Positions 15,286 to 23,670 of a stretch of DNA of 64,000 nucleotides are shown here, piece after piece. This stretch comes from Thioalkalivibrio nitratireducens DSM 14787 (GTDB lineage: Bacteria; Pseudomonadota; Gammaproteobacteria; Ectothiorhodospirales; Ectothiorhodospiraceae). Every line of letters begins with the position of its first letter. Position 1 is the stretch's first letter. A program made the translations under genes and the position numbers. The notes under the pieces were generated by a model. The model was given only the letters and a program-made list of their open reading frames with translations, made no database searches and was not told where the DNA came from. The stretch covers positions 3,410,001 through 3,474,000 of the forward strand of contig NC_019902.2 of NCBI RefSeq assembly GCF_000321415.2. Direction: 5' to 3'.

Positions 15286-15497
15286 CCGAGCGCTACGCAA
15301 TCCTCGAGGGGATGGGTTGCGCCGAGGTGGCTGCGGCGGCGCCGCTGGAAGTCGGTCCGGAGGACGTGGTCGTGGTGCCGCCGGGTGCGTCGAAGCGAAT
15401 CCGCAACGTCGGTGCTTGCGATCTGGACTTCCTCGCCGTCTGCACCCCGCGGTTCACCCGTGATGCGCACGTGGACATCGATCCGGAACCGATGTGA
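15286..15497 (+). pseudogene. Cupin gene, 5'-truncated duplicate
   Basis: It reads ERYAILEGMGCAEVAA, then VVVVPPGASKRIRNVG and ends DIDPEPM, nearly matching the second half of the intact cupin at 21498-21866. The first ~54 codons are missing and replaced by unrelated sequence. Downstream DNA also matches the region following the intact cupin, so this is part of a larger segmental duplication. Confidence 0.72.
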
Positions 15498-15600
15498 CGT
15501 GACGCCCCAGCGGCGGGGCCAAGTCATTCGCTTCTGGTCGATCACGGAACCGTCAGCCGCAGCCGTTGAACCTCAGCCTCCAGCCAGAACCAGCAGGTTC

Positions 15601-16165
15601 CTACAGCAATTGCTCGAAGTCACGAAGGCGGTCGGCAGTCACCACGAGGCCCTGAGCAGCCAGCGTGTCCAGATACTCTGCTACGGATTTCGGTGGGTTC
15701 CGCAAGGCCCCGCGATGGCTCTTTGCCGCGCCGATGACCAGTCCTTGATGCAGGTCGAACTGATGTTCGATGAACCGGTCAGGGTGAAGTGCCTCGATGC
15801 CATAAGGCTCGAGCGCCGATTGGGGGGAAATCCTTCAGGTTGAACGTGATGATCGCCTGCGCGTGGCAGTGGATAGCCGCCGCGAGAACATGCCGGTCGT
15901 CGGAGTCGGGAAGGTTGAGGCTATCGACCAAGGCGTCGTACCCCCCGACCATACTGTCGGCGACGGCGTCATTCATGAGCCTGCGGGTTCGATCCAGTTG
16001 CGCCGCCAACTCCGGCCGCTTCTCCAGAAGGTTGCGGCTCCATTCGTCGTGGATGCGCTCAGTCCAACGCGCCGCGAAGAGACCGGTCGTGGCCAGTCGC
16101 AACAGAAAATCTCTCAGGGGTGCCGGGTAGAGAACACAGGCATCCAGCAGGGCGATAAACCGCAT
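15601..16165 (-). pseudogene. PIN-domain toxin gene with frameshift in a poly-C tract
   Basis: From ATG 16165 it reads FIALLDACVLYPAPL, then NLPDSDDRHVLAAAI and TFNLKDFP, a PIN RNase with its acidic residues. The frame then breaks at a run of six C (15822-15827 on the minus strand) and stops at 15779. One C fewer restores SALEPYGIEALHPDRFIEHQ and carries on to a stop at 15601, giving a normal ~188-aa toxin. Causes could be mutation, a sequencing error or slippage-based switching. It overlaps the HTH gene as ATGA. Confidence 0.7.
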
Positions 16166-16617
16166 CAGTAGCCCAGGCCGAGTTCCTGGGCCTGGCGTGC
16201 GAGCTCATCCAGGGCAGCCTGTGACCGCTGATCCTGCTCCTGCTTGTATGCAAGCAAATCCTGGTAGCAAACGCGCCGGTGGGTGCCGACGCGGGTGTGG
16301 GGCAACCTGCCCTCTTCCAACAGTTTCACGAGGTACGGTCGCGAAACGTTCAGGAGATTGGCCGCCTCCTGCGTAGTGAGTTCAGCGTGGGTCGGCACGA
16401 CGGTGACGGCATTTCCCTGCGCCATTTCCGCCAGCAGATCACGTAGGAGTGTCAGCGCCTGACGGGGAAGCACGAGGTCGTGCCCATCCATTCGTATGTG
16501 CGCCCGGTCCGCCTGTGGCTTCGCCGCCAGTAACCGGCTCAGTTCCCCGGCACTGGCATGGGCCAAGCGTGCCGATTCGGAATCGGGCAATGCTTGGGGC
16601 AGGCTCACGGCATTCAT
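16165..16617 (-). CDS. Excisionase-type HTH antitoxin partner of PIN toxin
   Basis: 150 aa from ATG 16617. The HTH is in the C-terminal half: LTTQEAANLLNVSRPYLVKL, then LPHTRVGTHRRVCYQDLLAY, close to the antitoxin at 7892 but clearly diverged. The stop overlaps the PIN start. A degraded duplicate with an in-frame stop is at 22053-22515. With the toxin frameshifted, this antitoxin may persist to counter other PIN toxins. Confidence 0.78.
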   Translation of the reverse strand: MNAVSLPQALPDSESARLAHASAGELSRLLAAKPQADRAHIRMDGHDLVLPRQALTLLRDLLAEMAQGNAVTVVPTHAELTTQEAANLLNVSRPYLVKLLEEGRLPHTRVGTHRRVCYQDLLAYKQEQDQRSQAALDELARQAQELGLGY

Positions 16618-16792
16618 GTTTGGGGTCCTTTTGGAGGATGACCTGAGTCGACAGTATTCGAAACAAACGAAACGCGCAATATCCGCAAGGCTGGAACCCA
16701 CGGTAGCAACATCTCGAGCCCACCCGCCCCGACACCGCAAGTACACGCTGTATCCCTCTGGGTCCCGCACAGAACACAGTCGTCACCTGCAT

Positions 16793-16822
16793 CGTGCCAC
16801 CGGGTGCGTCGCAGCGAATCCG
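16793..16822 (+). pseudogene. 30-base fragment of a cupin gene
   Basis: The bases encoding VPPGASQRIR match the intact cupin at 21498-21866 (positions ~21745-21774) with a single change, in isolation. It is the third trace of this gene in the island, marking repeated rearrangement. Confidence 0.4.
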
Positions 16823-16841
16823 CCCTTCGCTGTGCAAGCCC

Positions 16842-17288
16842 TCAGGCCAACCGTTTTCCGGGGAAGCTTCCATCCACGTAGAACCACTGGCCATCCACGC
16901 GCCGGAATCGGCTGCGCTCGTGCAGTCGCAGTCCGCGGCCACCGACCCGGGATCGGGCGACGAACTCCACTTCGCCGACATCGTCGGCCACCCCGCCCGC
17001 GGAGGTGGCGCGAATGCTGAGACCGAGCCAGCGCTGTCCCGGATCGAGTTCCAGCACGTCCGGACGCGTCTCCTCGGCCCATGTCCGCAACAGGTACTCC
17101 CGGCGCCCCTCCACGAACGCCGAGTACCGCGAACGCATCAGCGCCTCGGCGGTGGGCGCGGCGGCCTCCCCGTCCAGATAGCGCCCGCAACAGGCTTCAC
17201 GCGCCGTGCCGGACCCGCAAGGGCAGGCTTCGCCCGCTCCACCACCGTGCTTCTCACGCTTGCTCATGGCGCGCACGTCTACAGACAT
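16842..17288 (-). CDS. ychJ: YchJ-family SEC-C/NTF2-like protein
   Basis: 148 aa. An N-terminal SEC-C zinc motif CPCGSGTAREACCGRYLDGE, then MRSRYSAFVEGRREYLLRTW and the NTF2-like remainder (WLGLSIRATS, FVARSR, LHERSRF) identify YchJ. The role in cells is unclear; SEC-C motifs bind zinc and often protein partners. An internal Met at 17267 (SKREKHGG) is an alternative start. It seems an ordinary chromosomal gene inside the island. Confidence 0.85.
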   Translation of the reverse strand: MSVDVRAMSKREKHGGGAGEACPCGSGTAREACCGRYLDGEAAAPTAEALMRSRYSAFVEGRREYLLRTWAEETRPDVLELDPGQRWLGLSIRATSAGGVADDVGEVEFVARSRVGGRGLRLHERSRFRRVDGQWFYVDGSFPGKRLA

Positions 17289-17369
17289 GGGCTGACCGGG
17301 TCAACGGATTGCCAGGGTAAGGGGTCCGGTATCACCTGCCCGCCTTGGACGAATGCGGGTCAGCGGTCA

Positions 17370-17425
17370 CTTCCGAACGCGAGCTGCCACCGCCGTTCGG
17401 GATTGTAGAAACGCCTTGTCCGGGA
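17370..17425 (-). pseudogene. Fragment of a pRiA4b ORF-3 gene end
   Basis: On the minus strand a short stretch reads RFYNPERRWQLAF against RFDNPKRRWKLVF at the C-terminus of the protein encoded at 13909-14574. Only about 50 bases are recognisable. It is a remnant left next to the SWIM gene. Confidence 0.4.
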
Positions 17426-17453
17426 TCGGTATTGCCTCTCCGCATAGGGCCCG

Positions 17454-18575
17454 TCAGCTGGAAGCTTCATTCAGCCGGCGCAGCCGGTTCAGGCTCCGGG
17501 TCTGGAGCCTCAGGGTCCCGGCCCGATTCTCCCAATTGGCGACGGTCTGAGCAGAAACGCCAAGTTCTGCCGCAAAGGCGGCCCTGGAGAGGCCGAGGCG
17601 CTCGCGCAGGGCACGAATGCCGGCGGGCGTGGCTCCGATCCCGGTCTCGGTCTCGGTCTCGGTCTCGGTTTCGGGCGGTTTCCGCGCGGTTCGCCTGGCA
17701 GCCCGCCGCGTCGGGCCGACGCCGGCCTCCCGAGCGGTTCTGGCCCCGCCGGCAGTTCCGGCCTTGCGAGCAGTTCCAGTGTCCCGAGTCACCGCGGCAT
17801 CGTCTGTGGCCCGTGCATCCGGGACCTTGGGTGCGGGGACCGGCAGGTCGGCCGGTGGATCGTCGGCGTCGATGTCGATGCCGAAGACATCGCTCAGGGC
17901 GGACGCTGGCAGCGTCTGCCGTGAGGACCGTTTTCCCGCACCGGAGAGCGCAGTCGCATCGCCCTGGATCAGTTCGGCCTGATCCACACCGCGCAGGGTG
18001 AACAGAAGCTCGGGAGCGGAGTCCAGCCGGGCGCCGACGCCGTAAAGAATCGCCGCGAGGTGTTTGCAGAGGTCTGCCCAGTCGGGACAGTCGCAGCCCA
18101 GGTGGATCTCCTCGGGACGGGGGAACAGGCCGGTGTCGCGATCGGTCACGACGGCCATGATCTCGCCCGAAATCCTGCCCTGCAGCAACTCGATCAGGGA
18201 ACCGATCCGGCCCTGGCAGCGTTGTTTCAGCGCCTCCCATTGCGCGGCGGGAAGCGGGTCGATGCGGATGCTCTGCCGGTACAGCTCGGAGCCCATCACC
18301 AGCGCCTCGATCGTCCCCGGCCGCATGCCGAGATGCAGCACCGAACCGTTGCGCAGGTAGGTGCGGCCACGGGGCAGGCGGTTCGCGAAATCGCTGTAGG
18401 ATTCGAGGTGTTCGCACCATGCCTGGCCCCAGAAGCTCACGGCGATCCGGCCCCGGGGGGTGGCGGCCGCCACCGGTTCGACGATTTCCCCCCGCTTTTT
18501 CATCGCGGCAACGTGCCGGAGCCCCTTGGCCCTGCGTCGGGCCACGGGTACATAGGGTTTGTAGTTCCAGCTCAT
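17454..18575 (-). CDS. SWIM zinc-finger protein with C-terminal XRE HTH
   Basis: 373 aa. A SWIM zinc finger is seen as CDCPDWADLCKHLAA with Cys161, Cys163, Cys170 and His172. The C-terminus (~320-360) holds an HTH: IRALRERLGLSRAAFAAELG, then VSAQTVANWENRAG. A low-complexity linker contains the run ETETETETET. The start overlaps the SNF2 helicase stop by ATGA, so the two are co-translated; SWIM proteins are frequent partners of bacterial SNF2 ATPases. A DNA-bound helicase cofactor is the likely role. The HTH tail is not usual in this pairing. Confidence 0.85.
   Translation of the reverse strand: MSWNYKPYVPVARRRAKGLRHVAAMKKRGEIVEPVAAATPRGRIAVSFWGQAWCEHLESYSDFANRLPRGRTYLRNGSVLHLGMRPGTIEALVMGSELYRQSIRIDPLPAAQWEALKQRCQGRIGSLIELLQGRISGEIMAVVTDRDTGLFPRPEEIHLGCDCPDWADLCKHLAAILYGVGARLDSAPELLFTLRGVDQAELIQGDATALSGAGKRSSRQTLPASALSDVFGIDIDADDPPADLPVPAPKVPDARATDDAAVTRDTGTARKAGTAGGARTAREAGVGPTRRAARRTARKPPETETETETETGIGATPAGIRALRERLGLSRAAFAAELGVSAQTVANWENRAGTLRLQTRSLNRLRRLNEASS
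17643..17675. repeat. Hexamer microsatellite within SWIM gene
   Basis: Five tandem hexamers (GGTCTC four times, then GGTTTC) encode the ETETETETET linker on the minus strand. The unit length keeps frame, so copy-number changes would alter linker length, not truncate the protein. Confidence 0.7.
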
Positions 18576-21229
18576 AGCGAGGTTTCAGCCTGGTTCAGGT
18601 CGAGGCGGATGAACTCGAGCAGTTCGCGATCATCCATCTCGGTGAGGGCCTTTTCCGCACCATCAGCGAGAATCGCGTCGGCCGTATTTTGCTTCTCGTC
18701 CATCAGCGCATCGATTTTTTCCTCCAGCGTGCCCGAAGTGATGAACTTGTGCACGAGGACGTTACGCCGCTGGCCGATGCGAAAGGCGCGGTCGGTGGCC
18801 TGGTTTTCGATCGCGGGGTTCCACCAGCGGTCGAAGTGGATTACGTGAGACGCCGCGGTCAGGTTCAGCCCGGTGCCGCCGGCTTTCAGGGAGAGCACGA
18901 AGAATGGCGGGCCTTCCTCGCGCTGGAAGCGCTCGACCATTCGGGAGCGTTCCTTCACCGGAGTGCCGCCATGCAACACCAGCCCGTTGCGTCCGAAGAC
19001 ACCCGCGAGGCTGCGCTCCAGCGGCTCGGTCATTTCCCGAAACTGGGTGAACACCAGGGCCTTCTCGCCCCGCGAGGCAATCTCCTCGCAAAGCCCCGCG
19101 AGGCGCTGAAACTTGGCGCTGTCGCTGTTGGCGTAATCGCCCGACCGGGTCAACTGGTCCGGGTGGTTGCAGATCTGCTTGAAGCGCATCAGGTAGGCCA
19201 GCACGAGCCCCCGGCGCTGCATCCCGTCACTGTGTTCGAGTTCTTTCTCCATGCGGCCGGCGGTCTGCCGGTAGAGCCTGGCCTGGACCGCAGTCAGCCC
19301 GCAGTACACCTTCATCTCGGTCTTGTCCGGAAGATCCGCGATGATGCTTCGGTCGGTCTTGAGGCGGCGCAGGATATACGGAGCGATCAGGCGGCGCAGG
19401 GGGCCGAAATGGGCGTTGTGATCCTTGCGCAGGGTCTTGGCGAACTCCCGGAACTGCGAGGCGGTGCCGAGCAGCCCGGGGTTGATGAAGTCGAACAGCG
19501 ACCAGAGATCGCCCAGGTGATTTTCCACCGGGGTTCCGGTAAGGGCCATGCGCGCCTCGGCATCGAGCTTGCGCACCGCCCTGCTCTGGCGGGTGCCGTG
19601 GTTCTTGATCGCCTGCGCCTCGTCGAGGATGACCCAGCTCCACCGGACCCGGGCGGGCCAGTCGAGCCGGGTGAGCATCCCGTAGGTGGTGATGACCAGA
19701 TCGGCGCCGGACAGGGTTTCCGGGGGCGGTGCTGCCAGATCCGCTTCGGCCGTCTCGGAGCGGTGGGCGATGAACAGGCGCAGGGTCGGCGCGAAACGCG
19801 CGGCCTCCTGTTTCCAGTTGCCGATCAGCGAGGCGGGAACGACCAGCAGGGCGGGCGGGCTCTCCGGCAGTTCCGCCTGTTTGCGCAGCAGCGCCGCCAG
19901 CACCTGGACGGTCTTGCCCAGGCCCATGTCGTCGGCCAGGCAGGCTCCGAGACCGGTTCGGGCGCAGAACCAGAGCCATTCCATCCCCCTGGCCTGATAC
20001 GGTCGTAGCGTCGCTCGCAGCCCCGATGGCGGGCCGGACGCCGTCGGGTCGGACAGTTGCCGCAGGGTGTCCGCGAGCCACGCGCCCGGTTGTGCGAAGG
20101 CCCACTCGCGCTGCTCTTCCAGTTCCTCCTTGTCTTTCAGGTCCCCGGGCGCGCCGGCGAGCAGGCGCATGCCCTCGATGAACGACAAACCGCCCTCGGC
20201 CTCGACCGCCTTCCAGTGGTCGAGCGCCTGTTGCAGCCGCTCGCGGTCCACCTCGATCCACTGGCCCCGGAAGAACACCAGTCCGTCGTCGCCCTGCAGC
20301 AGCGTCTGCACCTCCTGCGCACTCAGCGTCTCGCCATCGATCACCACATCGAGCCGGAAGTCGAGCAGGGCATCGAGACCCAGTGCTCCCGCCTTGGCAT
20401 CACCGATGGTCGCCGTCACTGTTGGCCTGCGACCGCGTTTCTGCCACCAGTTCGGCAGGCGGACCAGAAGCCCCGCATCCTCGTACGCGGGAATGCTCTG
20501 CAGGAAGGTATGCGCCTCCTGAGGTGTCCACGCGATCGGGTGGTAGATGTCGCCGCTCTCGATCAGCTCCGCCATGAAGGGGCAGGTCTGCCCAGCGCGG
20601 TGCAGGGGCTGAAGCAGCTTGAGCAGAACGGCCTTGTTGCCCGCCCCGGCGTATTCCTGCAGGGCCTTGCCCAGGGGCAGTTGGCGCAGGCGTCCGGAGG
20701 CGGCGAGTCCCGACGCGTAGGAGGCCATGAAGGCGAAGGGCCGGGTGTCATCGCCCTTGTTTTCGGCGAGGTGCACGGTCACCTTGCCGACCCGCGACCA
20801 CAATGGCGCGTGCTCCTCCAGAAAGCCGGCGACACCGCCCAGCTCGACCACACGGTCCTGGGTCCAGGCCTGCAAACGGCTCCAGACAGCTTCCAGCACC
20901 GCCGCCGAGAGATACTCCGCTCCCCGCATCGGAGGCGCGTTCAGGATCCATTCTGTCAGTTGGGTGGCTCCGGGGGGAGGCACGCTTGGGGCATCGTCCG
21001 ACCCCTCCGGCAGATGGCATATCGCCCGCAGGAATTCCTCGGCGATGCTCCGCCAAAAGAGCAATGTGGCATCCGCAGCCCCGTGTGCGGCCTTCCGGCC
21101 CGCGAGGTGCGCCAGACCCGCCGCTTCGCTCTCGGCAAAAACCGCACACAGAGGGCTCTCCGGATCCCCGCACACGACCCGGCCACCGGGGGTCAATCCG
21201 AGCAGGCCCGTCTCCGTAACGTCCATCAT
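18572..21229 (-). CDS. SNF2-family DEAD/DEAH helicase
   Basis: 885 aa from ATG 21229 (a longer frame to 21628 covers the cupin promoter and is rejected). SNF2 core motifs: LADDMGLGKT (~431-440), ILDEAQAIKN (~535), LTGTPVENHL (~560), and in the second lobe GTGLNLTAAS and NQATDRAFRIGQ. The N-terminal ~400 residues are helical and typical of the bacterial HepA-like SNF2 proteins that pair with SWIM partners. It should translocate on double-stranded DNA, with roles in repair or chromatin-like remodelling suspected, not known. It forms an operon with the SWIM gene. Confidence 0.9.
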   Translation of the reverse strand: MMDVTETGLLGLTPGGRVVCGDPESPLCAVFAESEAAGLAHLAGRKAAHGAADATLLFWRSIAEEFLRAICHLPEGSDDAPSVPPPGATQLTEWILNAPPMRGAEYLSAAVLEAVWSRLQAWTQDRVVELGGVAGFLEEHAPLWSRVGKVTVHLAENKGDDTRPFAFMASYASGLAASGRLRQLPLGKALQEYAGAGNKAVLLKLLQPLHRAGQTCPFMAELIESGDIYHPIAWTPQEAHTFLQSIPAYEDAGLLVRLPNWWQKRGRRPTVTATIGDAKAGALGLDALLDFRLDVVIDGETLSAQEVQTLLQGDDGLVFFRGQWIEVDRERLQQALDHWKAVEAEGGLSFIEGMRLLAGAPGDLKDKEELEEQREWAFAQPGAWLADTLRQLSDPTASGPPSGLRATLRPYQARGMEWLWFCARTGLGACLADDMGLGKTVQVLAALLRKQAELPESPPALLVVPASLIGNWKQEAARFAPTLRLFIAHRSETAEADLAAPPPETLSGADLVITTYGMLTRLDWPARVRWSWVILDEAQAIKNHGTRQSRAVRKLDAEARMALTGTPVENHLGDLWSLFDFINPGLLGTASQFREFAKTLRKDHNAHFGPLRRLIAPYILRRLKTDRSIIADLPDKTEMKVYCGLTAVQARLYRQTAGRMEKELEHSDGMQRRGLVLAYLMRFKQICNHPDQLTRSGDYANSDSAKFQRLAGLCEEIASRGEKALVFTQFREMTEPLERSLAGVFGRNGLVLHGGTPVKERSRMVERFQREEGPPFFVLSLKAGGTGLNLTAASHVIHFDRWWNPAIENQATDRAFRIGQRRNVLVHKFITSGTLEEKIDALMDEKQNTADAILADGAEKALTEMDDRELLEFIRLDLNQAETSL

Positions 21230-21497
21230 GCGCTTCCTGTCAGGAATCAACGGTCCGAAGCGTAACGGCCCTGACGGACCGGCTCCAACCGCAGTGCGCG
21301 CCCGCACGGGGACAGCACACGCGTCGCTCCACTGGCACACTCCGGGATGGCGCACCGTGCAGTGTTGAATCGCAAGACCCCGCCCAGCCGGCGAGGTTAG
21401 ACTGAAATCGAGCAGCGACGATGAACAACCTGGGAGCCGCGAACATGTACCGCGCAACGATACAGACCAAGGCACCAACGGCATCAGGGACCGTCGG
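21230..21497. other. Divergent promoter region between snf2 and cupin
   Basis: 268 bases between divergent genes. An inverted repeat CGGTCCG (21251-21257) / CGGACCG (21275-21281) lies about 25 bases before the helicase start and could be an operator. I see no clear -35/-10 pair. Confidence 0.35.
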
Positions 21498-21866
21498 GTG
21501 ACGCGGACTGTCCAAACCCCGACGGAGTACTGGTTCGAGGAGCGTTGCCACATCACCGAGTGGTGGAATACGCCGGACGACGCCGCGGTGTCGGTGGCGC
21601 GCGCCCGCGTGGAACCCGGCGTGACCACACGGCTTCACCGCCTGAACGGCGTGACCGAGCGCTACGTGATCCTCGAGGGAAAGGGCTGCGCCGAGGTGGC
21701 CGGGGCGGGGCTGCTGAAAGTCGGCGCGGGCGACGTGGTCGTGGTGCCGCCGGGTGCGTCGCAGCGAATCCGCAACGTCGGCACTGGCGATCTGGTCTTT
21801 CTCGCCGTCTGCACCCCGCGGTTCACCCGCGATGCCTACGAGGACATCGATCCGGAACCGATGTGA
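21498..21866 (+). CDS. Cupin-domain protein
   Basis: 122 aa from a GTG start. It has the cupin pattern: ARARVEPGVTTRLHRLNGVT (motif 1, with His and Glu metal ligands partly present), ERYVILEGKG, VGAGDVVVVPPGASQRIRNV (motif 2 start) and FLAVCTPRFT. Single-cupin proteins of this size bind metal and often small ligands; the substrate is unknown. Two partial duplicates (15286 and 16793) show that this gene was copied with the PIN/HTH module. Confidence 0.82.
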   Translation: MTRTVQTPTEYWFEERCHITEWWNTPDDAAVSVARARVEPGVTTRLHRLNGVTERYVILEGKGCAEVAGAGLLKVGAGDVVVVPPGASQRIRNVGTGDLVFLAVCTPRFTRDAYEDIDPEPM

Positions 21867-21974
21867 CATGAGGCCCAGCAGCGGGGCCAAGTCATTCATT
21901 TCCAATCGATCACGGAACCGCCAGCCGGGCGCGGCTGCACCCGGGCATCCGCGCGGCAACGGGCCACGCACTCG

Positions 21975-22055
21975 GGACCGCCAGTCGCAACAGGATATCT
22001 CTCAGGGGTGCGGGCTAGAGAACACAGGCATCCAGCAGGGCGACAAACCGCATCA
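21975..22055 (-). pseudogene. PIN toxin gene remnant (first ~27 codons)
   Basis: It reads FVALLDACVL, then an in-frame TAG, then PAPLRDILLRLA, matching the N-terminus of the PIN gene at 16165. All later PIN sequence has been deleted. Dead toxin. Confidence 0.65.
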
Positions 22056-22515
22056 GTAGCCCAAGCCGAGTTCCGGGGCCTGGCGTGCAAGCTCATCCAG
22101 CGCAGCCTGTGACCGCTGCTCCTGCTCCTGCTTCTACTTGTGTGCAAGCAAATCCTGGTAGCGAACGCGCCGGTGGGCGCCGACGCGCGTGTAGGGCAAC
22201 CTGCCCTCTTCCAACAGTTTCACGAGATACGGTCGCGAAACATTCAGGAGCTTGGCCGCCTCCTGCGCAGTGAGTTCAGCGTGCGTCGGCACGACGGTCA
22301 CGGCGTTTCCCTGCGCCATTTCCGCCAGCAGATCACGCAAGAGTGCCAGCGCCTGACGGGGAAGGACGAGGTCGTGCCCATCCATTCGTATCTGCGCCCG
22401 GTCCGTCTGTGGCTTCGCCGCCAGTAACCGGCTCAGTTCCCCGGCACTGGCATGGACCAGGCGTGCCGTTTTTGGAATCGGGCAATGCTTGGGGCTGGGT
22501 CACGGGTACTCATGT
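22053..22515 (-). pseudogene. HTH antitoxin gene, degraded duplicate
   Basis: The central part is intact (LTAQEAAKLLNVSRPYLVKL, LPYTRVGAHRRVRYQDLLAH) but a TAG at 22134-22136 cuts the last ~27 codons, which are still readable beyond it. The N-terminal region has lost frame. It is the duplicate of 16165-16617. Confidence 0.7.
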
Positions 22516-22584
22516 TCGGAGTCCTGTTGGCGGATGGCCTGAGTCGACAGCATTCGAAATAAACGAAACTCGCAATATCCGAAC

Positions 22585-22862
22585 CTGATTATCACGAAAC
22601 CTCCTCAGCCAGTGCGATACCTCTCCGCGTCGGTCGTCATTGCGAGCGAAGCGCGGCACTAATGCGCATAGCGCATTGAACAGCCGCAGGCTGGCCCGAA
22701 GGGCGAGCGCAGCGAGTAATCCAGGCGGCGCGGGGGGACCATCGCCCTCTGGATCGCCACGTCCCGCCACGCTGCGCTCGCGGCTAAAGGCTTCGCTCCT
22801 CGCGATGACGCTGGTTTCGAAGATGGCCCAGTCCAGCTTGCGGAGCTTCCGTGATAATCAGG
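22585..22862 (+). mobile_element. MITE-like element copy R3 with 8-bp target duplication
   Basis: 278 bases, ends CCTGATTATCACGAAA and CGTGATAATCAGG as inverted repeats, flanked on both sides by TATCCGAA (22577-22584 and 22863-22870). The paralogous, uninterrupted sequence at ~16683-16700 has CAATATCCGCAAGGCTGG, so the empty site is present in the same window. No transposase frame. It must have been moved in trans. Confidence 0.82.
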
Positions 22863-23034
22863 TATCCGAAAGGCTGGAACCCACGGAAACAGCAGCTCGA
22901 GGAGAATGTCGATCAGCTCACGTACCAAGAATAACCGTTCCCTGCTGACAAGGATGTGATCACACGGGGCTTGATAGCAAATGACACGCACCATTGGTTG
23001 CTTTCAAGGACACCCTACGGCATCGAAAATCGAT

Positions 23035-23160
23035 CCTCTTGAGAAACAAACTGCTAGGACAACATGAAATCATGTGGGTTACCAGAGTGCCGATGGTGCC
23101 CCACTGCAGTCCCGGTTTCTCCGCGAACGCCTGCCCCGGTATGGACCCGGGGATGGGATG
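23035..23160 (+). repeat. Structured element S2 joined to MITE R4
   Basis: A 126-base homologue of S1. Hairpin ACATGA-AA-TCATGT is at 23062-23075, GC hairpin CCCCGG...CCGGGG at 23134-23152. Compared with S1 the first three base pairs of the first hairpin are all changed yet still paired. No reading frame is evident; a small structured RNA or a recombination signal are the main options. Confidence 0.6.
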
Positions 23161-23441
23161 CTGATTATCACGAAACCTCCGCAGCGAGTGCGACGCCGTT
23201 CTGCGTCGGTCGCTCGTCATTGCGAGCGTAGCGCGGCACTAATGCGCGCAGCGCATTGAACAGCCGAAGACTGGCCCGCAGGGTGAGCGCAGCGAATAAT
23301 CCAGGCGGCGTGGGGACGACTCACGCCGTTTGGATCGCCCGTCCCGCCACGCTGCGCTCGCGGCTAAAGGCTTCGCTCCTCGCGATGACGGTGGTTTCGA
23401 TGACGGCCCGTTCCAATTTGCGGAGCTTCCGGGATAATTAG
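23161..23441 (+). mobile_element. MITE-like element copy R4
   Basis: 281 bases from CTGATTATCACGAAACC to TTCCGGGATAATTAG (right end partly degraded). The inner sequence closely matches R3, including GCACTAATGCGC-AGCGCATTG and CTCGCGGCTAAAGGCTTCGC. It follows S2 directly and lies ~230 bases upstream of the GMC operon. No target duplication is visible. Confidence 0.72.
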
Positions 23442-23670
23442 GAAATCGATTATATAACGATGATCCGGATTTATCGGGAGCCATTTTTTCGCGATGGCAC
23501 CCCATATGCCTTGACTAATAGGAATATGCCCGTCTACACAACAGGCATAGTCGTTTTGGACGTTCTTACCCCGATGCCAATACCAGAATCTCCCTCGGCA
23601 GATTCACAAGCCGCCGAGGGCGACACAGCACCGGGGCACATCACGTACGGACTGCCTGGAGTCGAGGCGC
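23442..23670. other. Leader region of the GMC operon
   Basis: 229 bases between the MITE and the first operon gene. The A/T-rich stretch ATCGATTATATAACGATG (23445-23462) may contain a -10 region. A 75-codon frame at 23460 has no family resemblance and no good ribosome site, and I do not call it. Confidence 0.4.

Larger units (their letters stand above)
15286..16720. repeat. Segmental duplication, copy 1 (cupin-PIN-HTH)
   Basis: The same order (cupin end, PIN toxin, HTH antitoxin and ~100 bases of its upstream region) recurs at 21660-22900. Copy 1 retains almost the whole PIN and HTH genes but only the end of the cupin; copy 2 has the reverse. The upstream segment here contains CAATATCCGCAAGGCTGG, the empty counterpart of the MITE R3 insertion site. 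Confidence 0.7.
21660..22900. repeat. Segmental duplication, copy 2 (cupin-PIN-HTH)
   Basis: The counterpart of 15286-16720. After the cupin stop both copies share GCGGGGCCAAGTCATTC and CGATCACGGAACCG; copy 2 then lacks nearly all of the PIN gene, keeps a damaged HTH gene and contains MITE R3 in the HTH upstream region. Confidence 0.65.

Noticed and set aside
17643-17675. Tandem hexamers considered as a CRISPR-like or phase-variable array
   Set aside because: Six-base units without spacers are in-frame microsatellite coding for Glu-Thr; not CRISPR and not able to switch the frame.
22640-22948. Short frames inside MITE copies, for example MRAKRGTNAHSALNSRR and similar in R4
   Set aside because: Copies differ by frameshifts and indels, so the element is non-coding; the reading frames come from its GC-rich inverted arms.
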